A stretch of DNA of 64,000 nt from Ligula intestinalis. Taxonomy: Eukaryota; Platyhelminthes; Cestoda; Diphyllobothriidea; Diphyllobothriidae. How positions within the stretch are numbered: position 1 is the stretch's first letter; every line of letters starts with the position of its first letter. Positions 48,701-53,353 of the stretch are shown here, piece by piece. The stretch covers positions 19,560,611-19,624,610 of the forward strand of contig JAYGXS010000008.1 in NCBI GenBank assembly GCA_036362985.1, written 5' to 3'. Under the pieces are notes generated by a model, which searched no databases, was not told the origin of the DNA, and worked only from the letters and a program-made list of their open reading frames with translations. The position numbers were made by a program, and so were the translations under genes.

Positions 48701-50986
48701 AGTCTTGGGAAGGCCAGAATAGTAAGAAAAGTATATTGTGTACGCGGAGGAACGAAGACTAGAAGAAACAAGATTGACAACTAAGAGCACGATCTTCCGC
48801 TAGAGCGGCGTGATCCAAAGTGATGTCTGGTGGCCGAGGGTGGGTAAAAGGGGACATGTTTAAGGGGCGCTTGGGCAGTCGCGAGAACTTGTCCCCGAGT
48901 GGAAGTAGGTCAAGTCTCTGAAGGTCAAACCGTCTGTAAGCGCTGACTGAGATATTGGATGACCTTGAGGTAGCTGGCCTTGAAAAATGACGCCGGACAA
49001 ATTAGTAAATGGCATCGGCTGGCAGTGGCCACTACAGGTTTAGGTGACATAAAGTCACATTTGATGCGGACATTTCTCGTCTAACAGAGAAGCGGTTTTT
49101 TTAAATTACCAGCATGTCGTAGCACGTTAAGGTTGTGGGTTATTGGTTCTGAGTGAATAAATCCTGGAATTATCTTTCGGTATAAATTAAAATCTTTGGC
49201 AGTTCAAAATATTCCGTTATGGGAGATTGTCTTTGAGGCTACAAACCCGACTGAGGTCAAACATCAGACATTCATCTTCTAACTGCTGAAAAATTGTTTT
49301 AAATTGTCAATTTAAATTGTAGGCAGGCATATCGAGGATAATTGTATTTGCTAGCAGTGTGTCATGCTAAAATAAGCCTATAAATTTATCAAGGCCAGAA
49401 ATACGTTTTTCTAAAAATATTTATCATCGTTGTTATCAGCAGGGTGTTGATAGTAGACCGCTAAAGCGAGAAACTGATATTTATGTAAAGCACACTTCTT
49501 GGATTTGTAAAAAGAATGCAATCAAATTTCCTTCCAAGAAACTGTTCCTGTACAACCACGTATTTGGTTTTGATATTCCCTCCACGAACTTCGTATTTCG
49601 TAGCTCAAATTCCATAGAAGTTTTTGATTCATCCCCGCCAGGAACGTGTCTTTACATTTTTTAATTTTTAGTAAAAGACTACTCTTATTATTGAGACTTT
49701 ATTTCAATCCCTCATTTTATTGAACAAGTATTATGTCAAAATGTTGTGTTAATGCTTTGAGATTAAAAAAGTATTTAGTTGATTGTATAAACCGAACCTA
49801 GAGAGATGCCAGTGAATATTTATTTCTCGACAGAGAACAGATAGACGATTTTACATGCGTTTAAAATTAACTTTCACTGTACCCTCCCTTTTGATTCAGG
49901 TAAAGGCGTGGATCAAAAATGTGGGGTGAGTATTTATGGGCTCTTTTTCCCTTTCTATTACGTCGCTAGAAGACAATAATAAATCGTTAAATTGTCGAGT
50001 TTGGGACCTCGCTTGAGGCGCGACTTTTGTCAACATTGGCACGCTGTTAAATGTGAGTGGAATTGCTTTAAGCAAAAATTATAGGCAAATATCTCCCAGT
50101 CTCCACTATTGATATGCATTCCCATGTTTCAATCCATAGAGAATATTCCCGATGAAATTTTTCCTTGAAAATATGGAAAGGAGTATAAAATAAATGAGCA
50201 AGTTTATCTTTCGGAAACATATAGAAGGCCAAATTATCTTTGCTTCCATCGCAGGTTGGACGAACACCTGTATAATGAGAATGGAGGTGTTACAGGAGTA
50301 GGTACAGAATTTCCTCGACTTACGAATGTATATCTTAAACCAGAAAAAAAATGTTCCACACCGCAGTGGCAGAGTGTGCAATCAAGGGGGTTCGCGTTTG
50401 AGTCCAAATTTTTTCAAAATCCATTTATGAAGTACGCTAACGGACGTCTCGTACGTGCACTTTTGTACCAGTTGATTGACTAAACTCCCCCTATGCGGGT
50501 CAGCTAAATGCCAGTCTAGGTGTTTGTCTTGAAATGACGCAATAGCGATACCAAGAGGTGTACAGCGCTGACTGTCGCCTAAGTGAAAGCGAAAAATGCA
50601 TGGTTATTCGGGGAAAAGTGATGCATTTCAGCTCAAGTAGTATCGTCCACAGACGTTTACCGAGCCTGAGTTAATCTGTATCACAAGTGAAAAGCTCGGC
50701 TGCAATTCCAGTTTGACTTTGTGAAAGAATCTCCTATTTCAACAGAGAACGGTCACAAGAATTGCATCCTTAAAGACTAGCCAAATTTGTTTTCGTAAAA
50801 GTCTACTGTGTTGGGGATTGCTTACGTGACTATTTATTGAGCCAATTTTAGGCGTTGCGCTGGAAAGTTTTTCGCTCTTTTTTCTTCTTTCAGCCACTTC
50901 ACCTGGTGCAGGAAATAGAATGCCTTAATGATCGCGTCGAAAATCTGAAACGGATGATTGCTGATCACGTGCAGAACGTTGAATAG
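15574..50986 (+). CDS. TRPM-like: TRPM-family cation channel gene (3' 20 exons)
   Basis: A melastatin-type TRP channel of the plasma or organelle membrane. Twenty exons were assembled from TRPM homology; nearly every boundary is GT-AG and adjacent phases agree throughout. Order: CxCG and LSDAT-like nucleotide-sensor fold (exons 1-5), ankyrin-like MHR helices (6-9), pre-S1 (10), S1-S2 (11), S3 (12), S4-S5-pore helix (13), S6 (14), TRP helix (15), coiled-coil C-terminus (16-20). About 1,215 codons are visible; TRPM proteins are usually 1,100-2,000. The start codon was not found. No NUDT9-like or kinase domain follows the coiled coil. S4-S5 wording (LGPKIQMI) is closest in my reading to TRPM2/8 types, the group of the praziquantel-responsive schistosome channel; that placement is inference. 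Introns total about 31 kb. Confidence 0.9.
16582..16743 (+). CDS. TRPM-like: TRPM exon 2: LSDAT-like domain
   Basis: Starts after 'aaatttag' at TAC, phase 0, ends AAG|GTACGT, phase 0. Reads [10 protein letters not shown], then [19 protein letters not shown] and [11 protein letters not shown]. The YVR..DT, W.L..P and S..GG...F.L blocks are diagnostic of TRPM N-termini. Confidence 0.9.
16895..17095 (+). CDS. TRPM-like: TRPM exon 3: LSDAT-like domain
   Basis: Starts at GGT after 'atattgaag', ends AGC|GTATGT, phase 0 to 0. Contains [33 protein letters not shown] and HCIGISPWG, the glycine-rich nucleotide-binding-type core shared by TRPM channels. Confidence 0.9.
17666..17855 (+). CDS. TRPM-like: TRPM exon 4, with GC donor
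   Basis: Starts after the good acceptor 'ttttcaccctag' (phase 0). Reads [19 protein letters not shown], then [14 protein letters not shown] (TRPM 'L...H.HF.L.D.G') and [16 protein letters not shown] donor at 17859 would leave phase 2 and throw the next exon out of frame; the GC donor CAG|GCAAGT leaves phase 1 and joins in frame. Hence a GC-AG intron is inferred. Confidence 0.8.
18580..18915 (+). repeat. Dispersed repeat shared with 32.46-32.63 kb
   Basis: Blocks 'gggcgggtaaa', 'ttYactgaagc(t/c)ttccc' and 'aactcacRg..' recur in order at 32.46-32.63 kb, also in a TRPM intron. No B box or protein is evident. Class unknown. Confidence 0.4.
19195..19701 (+). other. Chance open frame in TRPM intron 4
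   Basis: A 168-codon frame within the 2-kb intron between TRPM exons 4 and 5. It contains a leucine-rich hydrophobic stretch but no recognisable domain, and TRPM homology joins exon 4 to exon 5 without it. Reported only because of its length. Confidence 0.2.
19919..20090 (+). CDS. TRPM-like: TRPM exon 5: end of LSDAT-like domain
   Basis: Starts after 'ggttaccttttag' with AA, completing GAA with the last G of exon 4; ends CCGGG|GTCAGT in phase 2. Reads [19 protein letters not shown] and [19 protein letters not shown], equal to the TRPM 'VPVV.LVVEGG' and 'VVVCDGSGRA.D.L' blocks. Confidence 0.9.
20380..20770 (+). repeat. Two tRNA-derived SINE fragments, tandem, + strand
   Basis: Two stretches (about 20390-20480 and 20650-20760) carry the SINE body in plus orientation: 'gtatggctggctgatgaYRgct', 'ttagccagacatggccattcc' and a weak B box 'cgtgggttcgtgtctt'. 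They lie in TRPM intron 5. Confidence 0.5.
20775..22780. other. TRPM intron 5, no gene seen
   Basis: Intronic sequence without a convincing open frame or repeat shared elsewhere in the window. Confidence 0.5.
22785..23086 (+). CDS. TRPM-like: TRPM exon 6: MHR helices
   Basis: Starts after 'gactttcgttgcag' with G (phase 2) and ends AAAAGAG|GTATGT (phase 1). Reads [19 protein letters not shown], then [15 protein letters not shown] and [19 protein letters not shown], which match the TRPM block 'DLDLAIL.ALLK.....DQL.LALAWNRVDIA'. Confidence 0.9.
24000..24130 (-). repeat. Diverged tRNA-derived SINE copy
   Basis: On the minus strand it reads 'ggttagaac' as a weak A box region and CAACGGGCTCGAACC at the B-box position. 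It lies in the intron before TRPM exon 7. Confidence 0.35.
24220..24644 (+). CDS. TRPM-like: TRPM exon 7: ankyrin-like MHR region
   Basis: Starts after 'ctgtgttttgtcag' completing GGT with exon 6; ends GAGGCG|GTGAGT in phase 0. Reads [38 protein letters not shown] and FLYNNT, corresponding to TRPM 'LE.AMLDALV.DRVDFVKLLIENG...RFL...RL..LYN'. The following ~80 residues are less conserved. Confidence 0.92.
24750..24930 (+). repeat. Dispersed repeat shared with 28.8 and 36.65 kb
   Basis: The blocks 'gagRgagg(g)cggtagatgctg', 'gcaagtctact' and 'cgcacaagtcaccgtccctgca' recur in order near 28.84-28.93 and 36.69-36.78 kb. All are within TRPM introns. Class unknown. Confidence 0.5.
25085..25205. repeat. 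Hairpin of opposed PLE 3' ends
   Basis: The left arm (AAGACGACTCAATCG, TGGAACAGTACTTTTGTTCG) is the reverse complement of the right arm (CGAATCAAAGTATTGTTCCA, CGATCGAGTCGTCTTCTTCT). The right arm also holds GAAACGTT, the end of the hammerhead-like motif seen at other PLE ends in the window. Two PLE tails therefore lie head to head with a spacer of about 30 bases. Confidence 0.7.
25322..25360 (+). CDS. TRPM-like: TRPM exon 8: 39-nt micro-exon
   Basis: Flanked by 'ttggtttatag' and CGG|GTATGT, phase 0 to 0, encoding [13 protein letters not shown]. It fits between exons 7 and 9 in phase and adds 13 residues in a variable part of the TRPM MHR region. Because it would splice out without shifting the frame, it may be alternative. 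Support comes from splice sites and phase only. Confidence 0.55.
26608..26838 (+). CDS. TRPM-like: TRPM exon 9: MHR region
   Basis: Preceded by a (CT)n tract and 'cccatag', ends AGTCAC|GTGAGT, phase 0 to 0. Reads [19 protein letters not shown], matching TRPM 'ELMVWAVLMKRQKMALFFW', and ends with [12 protein letters not shown], equal to the 'LLD.CY..D' helix. Confidence 0.92.
27525..27720 (-). repeat. tRNA-derived SINE copy
   Basis: Minus strand carries A-box-like 'atggttaggggg' and B box GCGAGTTCGAGGCTC; the plus strand shows 'tggaatggccattcc' and 'accatcgtcagctagtcatac'. In TRPM intron 9. Confidence 0.7.
27830..28045 (-). repeat. tRNA-derived SINE copy
   Basis: Same layout as the preceding copy: B box TGCGAGTTCAAAGCTCG on the minus strand, body 'ggatggccatttctggctta' on the plus strand. 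Confidence 0.7.
28050..28200 (+). repeat. tRNA-derived SINE copy
   Basis: Plus orientation: B-box-like CACGGGTTGCAGCCCC, then 'ggggcaccaccagcttatga' and 'ccagaaatgtccattcc'. It faces the two minus-strand copies just upstream, so three SINEs are clustered within 700 bases. Confidence 0.65.
28200..31950. other. Rest of TRPM intron 9
   Basis: About 3.7 kb without a supportable exon. Open frames on the minus strand at 28585-29094 and 29472-29792 are long by chance standards but contain no recognised domain. A truncated PLE tail lies near 29,985 (CTGAAGAATCCGCGAATAAA). The stretch 31620-31700 resembles 46930-47060 (shared 'aagtgctg', 'tcttcRggc'). Confidence 0.45.
31955..32413 (+). CDS. TRPM-like: TRPM exon 10: pre-S1 region with acidic loop
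   Basis: Starts at GGC after 'gcgttcgacag', ends CACTCT|GTAAGA, phase 0 to 0, 153 codons. [10 protein letters not shown] continues the last MHR helix; [20 protein letters not shown] matches the TRPM 'C..LA......F..H..CQ' helix; a hydrophobic helix ([19 protein letters not shown]) is the pre-S1 segment. It is followed by ~50 strongly acidic residues ([24 protein letters not shown]). The exon closes with [20 protein letters not shown], the TRPM 'FY.AP..KF' entry to S1. Confidence 0.9.
32460..32635 (+). repeat. Dispersed repeat shared with 18.58-18.91 kb
   Basis: Shares 'tgggcgggtaaactg', 'tgtgataaaactcac' and 'tttactgaagccttccc' with the copy in intron 4. No coding content. Confidence 0.4.
33020..33425 (-). 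mobile_element. CR1-type LINE, 3' end only
   Basis: An 80-codon minus-strand frame (33372-33130) reads [56 protein letters not shown]. This is the conserved C-terminal region of CR1-type reverse transcriptase proteins (R-x-RGDLI...FF....LRGH..KL). The element is severely 5'-truncated and lies in TRPM intron 10. Confidence 0.85.
33425..34600. other. TRPM intron 10, AT-rich, no gene seen
   Basis: T-rich sequence (33420-33790) followed by unremarkable DNA; a 93-codon minus frame at 33850-34131 has no domain. Confidence 0.5.
34610..35270 (-). mobile_element. Penelope-like element 3' fragment (endonuclease end and tail)
   Basis: On the minus strand a frame (35297-35013) reads [20 protein letters not shown], the 'NSQVAAH...GHTF' end of the GIY-YIG endonuclease of PLEs, followed by 'NGSRASNP'. 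Downstream (34967-34746) lie the C-terminal tail ([19 protein letters not shown]) and, at 34690-34657, a hammerhead-like motif. Order RT/EN-tail-motif agrees with PLE structure. It is the left end of a block repeated at 55.98-58.37 kb. Confidence 0.75.
34657..34690 (-). ncRNA. Hammerhead-ribozyme-like motif in PLE tail
   Basis: Minus strand: CTTATGA (one change from the core box CTGATGA), 19 bases, then GAAACGTC intact. Helix II pairing is weak here. The palindrome ACGT directly after GAA could form helix III only between two copies, as proposed for dimeric PLE hammerheads. Confidence 0.4.
35272..35490 (+). mobile_element. Penelope-like element C-terminal tail, inverted relative to its neighbour
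   Basis: The + strand carries the PLE 3' coding end (frame at 35363: [24 protein letters not shown]) and 'gccgagtaatcatcac'. It abuts the minus-strand PLE piece at about 35,260. The same inverted junction is found at 58.12-58.37 kb. Confidence 0.65.
35655..35730 (+). repeat. Decayed PLE tail
   Basis: CTGATGG (35659-35665), then 'ccggcgatatatttcc', AAACTTCAGACGAATAAA and 'gtgatcgaatc' follow the layout of the PLE tail motif with many changes. Confidence 0.4.
35973..36104 (+). CDS. TRPM-like: TRPM exon 11: S1 and S2
   Basis: Starts after 'tcttttcttttcag', ends CGCAGC|GTAAGT, phase 0 to 0. Two membrane helices: S1 [19 protein letters not shown] and S2 [19 protein letters not shown], separated by PDHLSI. 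In flatworm TRPM channels S1 to S4 form the pocket proposed for praziquantel; whether the key pocket residue is permissive here cannot be judged by eye. Confidence 0.92.
36207..36384 (+). CDS. TRPM-like: TRPM exon 12: S2-S3 linker and S3
   Basis: After a 102-nt intron with 'cctttttgctgcag', ends GTCAGCT|GTAAGT in phase 1. Reads [39 protein letters not shown] and YAKSVSAVS. It matches TRPM 'W...YWN..D........G..LRL' and the beginning of S4. Confidence 0.9.
36590..36790 (+). repeat. Dispersed repeat shared with 24.8 and 28.85 kb
   Basis: Third copy of the family with 'gagagaacggtagattctg' and 'cacgtgcaagtcactatccc'. In TRPM intron 12. Confidence 0.5.
37627..37887 (+). CDS. TRPM-like: TRPM exon 13: S4, S5 and pore helix
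   Basis: Starts at ATATACTC after 'catactttaag' (phase 1: T from exon 12 plus AT gives Tyr) and ends AACG|GTATGT in phase 1. Joined to exon 12 it reads [13 protein letters not shown] (S4), then [20 protein letters not shown] and [19 protein letters not shown] (S5), ending [19 protein letters not shown] (pore helix and filter region, cf. TRPM 'YMPYWMIYGEV'). The frame upstream contains TAA at 37622-37624, so the start cannot lie further 5'. Confidence 0.9.
38117..38377 (-). mobile_element. Penelope-like element GIY-YIG endonuclease fragment
   Basis: The minus-strand frame of 86 codons reads [20 protein letters not shown], then [11 protein letters not shown], and [20 protein letters not shown] and [17 protein letters not shown]. 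This matches the PLE endonuclease: Y-x-I-P-C-x-x-C, Y-x-G-x-T (GIY-YIG core, here Tyr-Tyr-Arg-Gly), R, and the E-S-W end with N. It lies in TRPM intron 13 and is copied at 58.94-59.22 kb. Confidence 0.85.
38730..38916 (-). repeat. tRNA-derived SINE copy
   Basis: Minus strand: A box 'taactcaatggttaggacg' and B box ATCGCGGGTTCGAGACTCG are both well preserved. This is the clearest copy in the window and the right end of the duplicated segment. Confidence 0.75.
39355..39990 (+). mobile_element. Penelope-like element 3' fragment with hammerhead-like tail
   Basis: A + frame (39353-39634) reads [40 protein letters not shown] and W, the end of the PLE GIY-YIG endonuclease with its catalytic-region Glu/Ser-Trp. 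After the stop, the tail shows 'ggccaaatcaagtggccac' and the terminal CTGATGA motif at 39910, then 'cagcgatcgagtcgtcttct'. In TRPM intron 13. Confidence 0.85.
39910..39943 (+). ncRNA. Hammerhead-ribozyme-like motif, decayed
   Basis: CTGATGA at 39910-39916 is intact; the second box reads GAAGCTTT instead of GAAACGTC, so this copy should not cleave. Confidence 0.35.
40480..40660 (-). repeat. tRNA-derived SINE copy
   Basis: Minus strand B box TGCGAGTTCGAGCCCC and A-box-like 'actcaatgaattagggta'; plus-strand body 'ctggaatggctttagctaga'. In TRPM intron 13. Confidence 0.65.
40770..41390 (+). mobile_element. Penelope-like element 3' fragment with hammerhead-like tail
   Basis: The + strand reads [36 protein letters not shown], stop, then [20 protein letters not shown] and INIRYRDS. 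These are the PLE endonuclease end and the linker 'ESWF.G......C....YR.L'. The tail follows (41040-41250), with the best hammerhead-like motif at 41314-41347 and the end 'cgatcgagtcgtcctctt'. Confidence 0.85.
41314..41347 (+). ncRNA. Hammerhead-ribozyme-like motif, both core boxes intact
   Basis: CTGATGA (41314-41320), 19 bases that can form a short helix II (ATC/GAT around AGTGACG), then GAAACGTC (41340-41347). CTGATGA and GAAA are the invariant core boxes of hammerheads and the final GTC is the usual cleavage triplet. Helix III is absent within one molecule, but ACGT is self-complementary, so two RNAs could pair. Known for PLEs in other animals; activity here is not shown. Confidence 0.5.
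42105..42320 (-). repeat. tRNA-derived SINE copy
   Basis: Minus strand: B box 'ctcgagttcgagcctcgg' and A-box-like 'actcaataaattagagc'; plus-strand body 'cttgaatggcaatttatgg' and 'agccatcaccagacagcca'. In TRPM intron 13. Confidence 0.65.
42702..42834 (+). CDS. TRPM-like: TRPM exon 14: pore turret and S6
   Basis: Starts after 'tctcatgctttcag' (phase 1, completing GCT) and ends TTCAG|GTGAGT in phase 2. Reads [20 protein letters not shown], then [20 protein letters not shown] and IAIF. Two cysteines in the turret and the S6 signature 'LL.NLLIA.F' are TRPM hallmarks. The intron before it is 4.8 kb and contains PLE, SINE and duplicated sequence. Confidence 0.92.
43380..44470 (-). mobile_element. 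CR1/jockey-type LINE fragment, broken
   Basis: Minus-strand pieces in order: [18 protein letters not shown] and [20 protein letters not shown] (44507-44253), [20 protein letters not shown] and [10 protein letters not shown] (44106-43915; catalytic FADD decayed to FTDN), then [20 protein letters not shown] and [13 protein letters not shown] (43882-43394). This is the reverse transcriptase palm-to-C-terminal part of a LINE related to that at 7.9-9.7 kb. In TRPM intron 14. Confidence 0.85.
44590..44770 (+). repeat. tRNA-derived SINE copy
   Basis: Plus orientation: A box 'gtggctcaatgattagaaag', diverged B box 'gagtttaaaactcgg', then 'gccacctgacgacggtaaat'. Confidence 0.6.
44978..45204 (+). CDS. 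TRPM-like: TRPM exon 15: TRP helix and post-S6 region
   Basis: Starts after 'ttttctggtttcag' with C (phase 2: AG+C). Reads [20 protein letters not shown] and [20 protein letters not shown], corresponding to TRPM 'F......S..VWKFQRY.L..E......PPP'. A basic stretch [11 protein letters not shown] follows. The donor is uncertain: TTC|GTTGTG at 45205 is the only one giving phase 1 without creating a stop with exon 16. Confidence 0.8.
45262..45388 (+). CDS. TRPM-like: TRPM exon 16: C-terminal region
   Basis: Acceptor 'cctctgctatag' (start 45262) or, 12 bases on, 'ataccag' (45274); both are in phase 1, so the first four codons may be optional. Ends CTAC|GTGAGT in phase 2. Reads [20 protein letters not shown], then [10 protein letters not shown], the helix that precedes the TRPM coiled coil. 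Confidence 0.8.
45670..46560. other. TRPM intron 16, no gene seen
   Basis: Unremarkable intronic DNA; a 74-codon frame at 45444-45668 is hydrophobic but not supported by TRPM homology. Confidence 0.5.
46569..46632 (+). CDS. TRPM-like: TRPM exon 17: coiled-coil segment
   Basis: Starts after 'acgctttag' in phase 2 and ends GTTCCA|GTAGGT in phase 0. Encodes [18 protein letters not shown] and GVP; heptad-like spacing continues from exon 16. Two other donors lie within 8 bases (a GTAGGTAGGT run) but only the first keeps phase with exon 18. Confidence 0.65.
46860..47060 (-). repeat. Decayed PLE tails
   Basis: Minus strand of 46882-46871 reads GAAACGTCGGAC, the second box of the PLE tail motif, and the stretch 47005-46960 reads CCTGAAGATGACCTGG..TCGAAAG, a variant layout of the same kind. 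Confidence 0.45.
47545..47578 (+). ncRNA. Hammerhead-ribozyme-like motif, decayed
   Basis: CTGATGA at 47545-47551 is intact, but the second box reads GAAGCATC. It lies in TRPM intron 17 without a recognisable endonuclease upstream. Confidence 0.35.
47600..48600. other. Intronic DNA with a C/A-rich telomere-like tract
   Basis: No gene. From 48200 to 48300 the strand consists of repeated 'cctcaacttcaac', 'ccctaacctcaaact' and 'aacccaac' words, a low-complexity tract that resembles decayed telomeric CCCTAA repeats. Confidence 0.4.
48600..48900 (+). repeat. LTR-like repeat fragment (family L)
   Basis: Shares GAAGTCTTGGGAAGGCCAGA and 'gtatattgtgtacgcgga' with the better-defined copy at 52.93 kb. 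Lies in TRPM intron 17; boundaries unclear. Confidence 0.5.
49900..49925 (+). CDS. TRPM-like: TRPM exon 18: 26-nt micro-exon
   Basis: Flanked by 'cccttttgattcag' and TGGG|GTGAGT, phase 0 to 2, encoding VKAWIKNVG (last Gly split). It connects exon 17 (phase 0) to exon 19 (phase 2), so skipping it would break the frame. Recognised by splice sites and phase, not by homology. Confidence 0.6.
50255..50297 (+). CDS. TRPM-like: TRPM exon 19: 43-nt exon
   Basis: After 'tgcttccatcgcag', phase 2 to 0, encodes [14 protein letters not shown]; donor GGA|GTAGGT. The following open frame to 50483 is intronic. Supported by phase on both sides. Confidence 0.6.
50894..50986 (+). CDS. TRPM-like: TRPM exon 20: terminal coiled coil and stop
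   Basis: After 'ttttcttctttcag', phase 0. Reads [20 protein letters not shown] and [10 protein letters not shown], then TAG. Leucine/valine heptads fit the C-terminal coiled coil through which TRPM subunits assemble. An AATAAA signal lies 156 bases further on. Confidence 0.8.
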   Translation, partial: PLHLVQEIECLNDRVENLKRMIADHVQNVE

Positions 50987-51141
50987 AGACTGGGAAGCAG
51001 GAAAGCTAGGCACAACACGAAATTGGACCTTTCGCTTTGGTTGATTTTTTTTCTAAAGCCTTCTTAAGAACGATTTCATTCTACATCTTTATAATTTTCA
51101 AGAGCATTCTTTATAATATTTTTGCTTTGTCTTAATAAGCT

Positions 51142-51147
51142 AATAAA
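51142..51147 (+). terminator. Polyadenylation signal of the TRPM gene
   Basis: Canonical AATAAA 156 bases after the stop codon, followed by a T-rich stretch. A short 3' UTR ending near 51,160-51,175 is inferred. Confidence 0.5.
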
Positions 51148-51174
51148 TATTTGATTTGAAATCTTTTTGCCCGA

Positions 51175-52035
51175 GTTCCTGCCGTTTACTGATTGGTTGT
51201 TTAATTTTGGCACAATTTATAGCATATTCGGGCTCAAAGGCATGGTTCAAAATATTAAAAAATAACCTTATGATAGTAAAATACTTTTACTCTGCTGAAA
51301 GGATTGACACCAGCGTAAATAATAAAACGCATAGGGACGCAGTTGATCAAATAAAACCGGTTGAAGGAGGTTGAAATATAATACATGATGCGGAAAATAA
51401 TTTGGAAGTTATTTTCTACGGTGTAGGTCTTTGCAGCTGAGTGCACATCTGGGTTTTTTATTGGACAGAAAAAAAATTAGTGGCTTGCTGTTCTGCAATA
51501 TCCGTATGCCCATGAAGGTTGTAGGACACCAAATTTGATACTGAATTAGTCCCTTCACGTTAACCAAAACAATGAAAGATTTTTGTAGGGTATTTTACTG
51601 GTTGATAGGAACTTCCACTAAGGCCTTTTCTGCCTCCTATGACGTAACCCTAAAAAAGAACAAAAATGTTACAGAAAGATGCTAAGTAACATTGCAATTA
51701 ACCATGTGGCAAGGTTCGAGGGGTTCCTGAACACACAAGACATCAAAAAACAGTGCGGATGTGCCTGCATCTGATCGATGTACGCCTTTGTACTAAAGTG
51801 TGAAATACACACGGTTTCTTTTTACTAGCATTAAGTAATTAATGCAGTTGTTATATTGATGGACGAAAAGGCTTATTAAGAGATATATGGGTTACACCGG
51901 GGTGCAAGCTTTTGCATACACTGTTTTTCGACCACATTTAATAAGTCGCAGTCGGAACCGAATGACCACTTTATGCCATAAGATTTTCCTAGCATTTTAA
52001 TTTCCTTATATTATCAAAGACACTGCCTTCAAATA
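51175..52035. other. 3' flank of TRPM, no gene seen
   Basis: No supportable open frame or repeat. Confidence 0.5.
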
Positions 52036-52927
52036 CCACGCCTTATATGCTGTCACTGGCACTATGATCAAGTTCCACACGCGCATGTTTCTTCTCGTGA
52101 ACGATATTCGTCTCGCTTAACACCGGCAAGTCTCATCCATCTTTGTCTGCTTAACTAATTTTGAAAGAAGTTATTTTCAGTGATCATTCGCTTATTCACA
52201 TCCAACTGTCTATTACATGCACAAGCGAAAAACTTTACAGGTTGGTATACTCCTTCCAGGGTTCATTGGTGAGTGTCGTTTCTAAATGTATTTCATTTTA
52301 TGAAGACGGTCACCACATGTACGCTCAGTGTGAATAAACAGTAAAAAAAAACAATTAATGTAGTCTACAAGCCAGAGACGAAGCATACACCAACACATTT
52401 ATCAACTGCAATTTAAAAAGAAGTGCTGCCGGAGTGGATTATTGGAATGGAAAACGCAGGCATTTCAAACGACTCACTTGGACACACTTTAATGGGCAGT
52501 TCGAATAAAACCGTTCCTAGTCGTTCAAAATATTAGGTAAGATCAGGCGTTGAACGAATAATTGACAACATATGTTCCATTCATAACCATCGAAGGTCCC
52601 TAGTTCCTCAAAAAACGTTTTTCTCTAAAAGAAAACTTTGTCAGAGCAGATACATACTCACAATGAAATCCTGATTTGAATGCTAGAGAATGATGGTAAC
52701 TCGCAGATTGTTGTCCGGAGCTCTGTACGTATTTTGTCACTATAATTCGTGGATTGAAAATGGAAAAATGATAGTTGTCGTTTATTGAAAACGCGCAAGT
52801 CACTGGATGTGAAATTCTCCAGCACAGAGGATTCTGCGTTTAGGTGCTAGAAATCGCATCTCGAAAGGTATACAAGCGCACAGGAGTGCTTAAAGGCCTA
52901 TTGTTTTTCTCATTTGCGTAAATGTAT

Positions 52928-53353
52928 AGGAGCTAAGGCTAAGACGGTTAACCCTAACACCTACAATCTTTGAGGCCCGGTTCCTTAGGAGAAGTCTTGG
53001 GAAGGCCAGAGTAGAAGGAAGAGTTTATTGTGTACACAGGAAGGAGAATAGGATGGAAATAGTGTTGACTCACGCAGTTGTGCGTCCGTTCCCTATTCGG
53101 GTGGGCTCCGGAGTGAATAAAGCTTCATTAATTGCTGGCGAATGCTTTGTCCCGGGAGCCAATGGGGCTGCTGATGTCTAGATAAGCGTGGGCCAATGAA
53201 AGCCTGGGCCGATGACAGCGTGGGCCAATGACAGCGTGGGCCAATGACTGTTAGCAGCTAGCCCCAAGAGGCGGTGGGCACACAGGCAGGCTGGATAAGT
53301 CATGCGTCAGCGGCTAGTCTTGGGTTCCAAGTGGCTGCTAGGGCCACTAAAAA
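52928..53353 (+). repeat. LTR-like insertion (family L) with 5-bp target duplication
   Basis: Compared with the other R1 copy, ~425 bases are inserted between 'catttgcgtaaatg' and 'aaatgttctg'. AAATG flanks both sides, a candidate 5-bp target duplication. The insert starts TATAGGAGCTAAGGC and ends with 'agggccactaa'; it includes 16-bp direct repeats. Size and duplication length fit a solo LTR, though the TG..CA termini are not clear. Confidence 0.55.
53186..53249 (+). repeat. Four 16-bp direct repeats
   Basis: Tandem units of GCGTGGGCCAATGACA with 1-3 differences, inside the LTR-like insertion. Confidence 0.8.
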
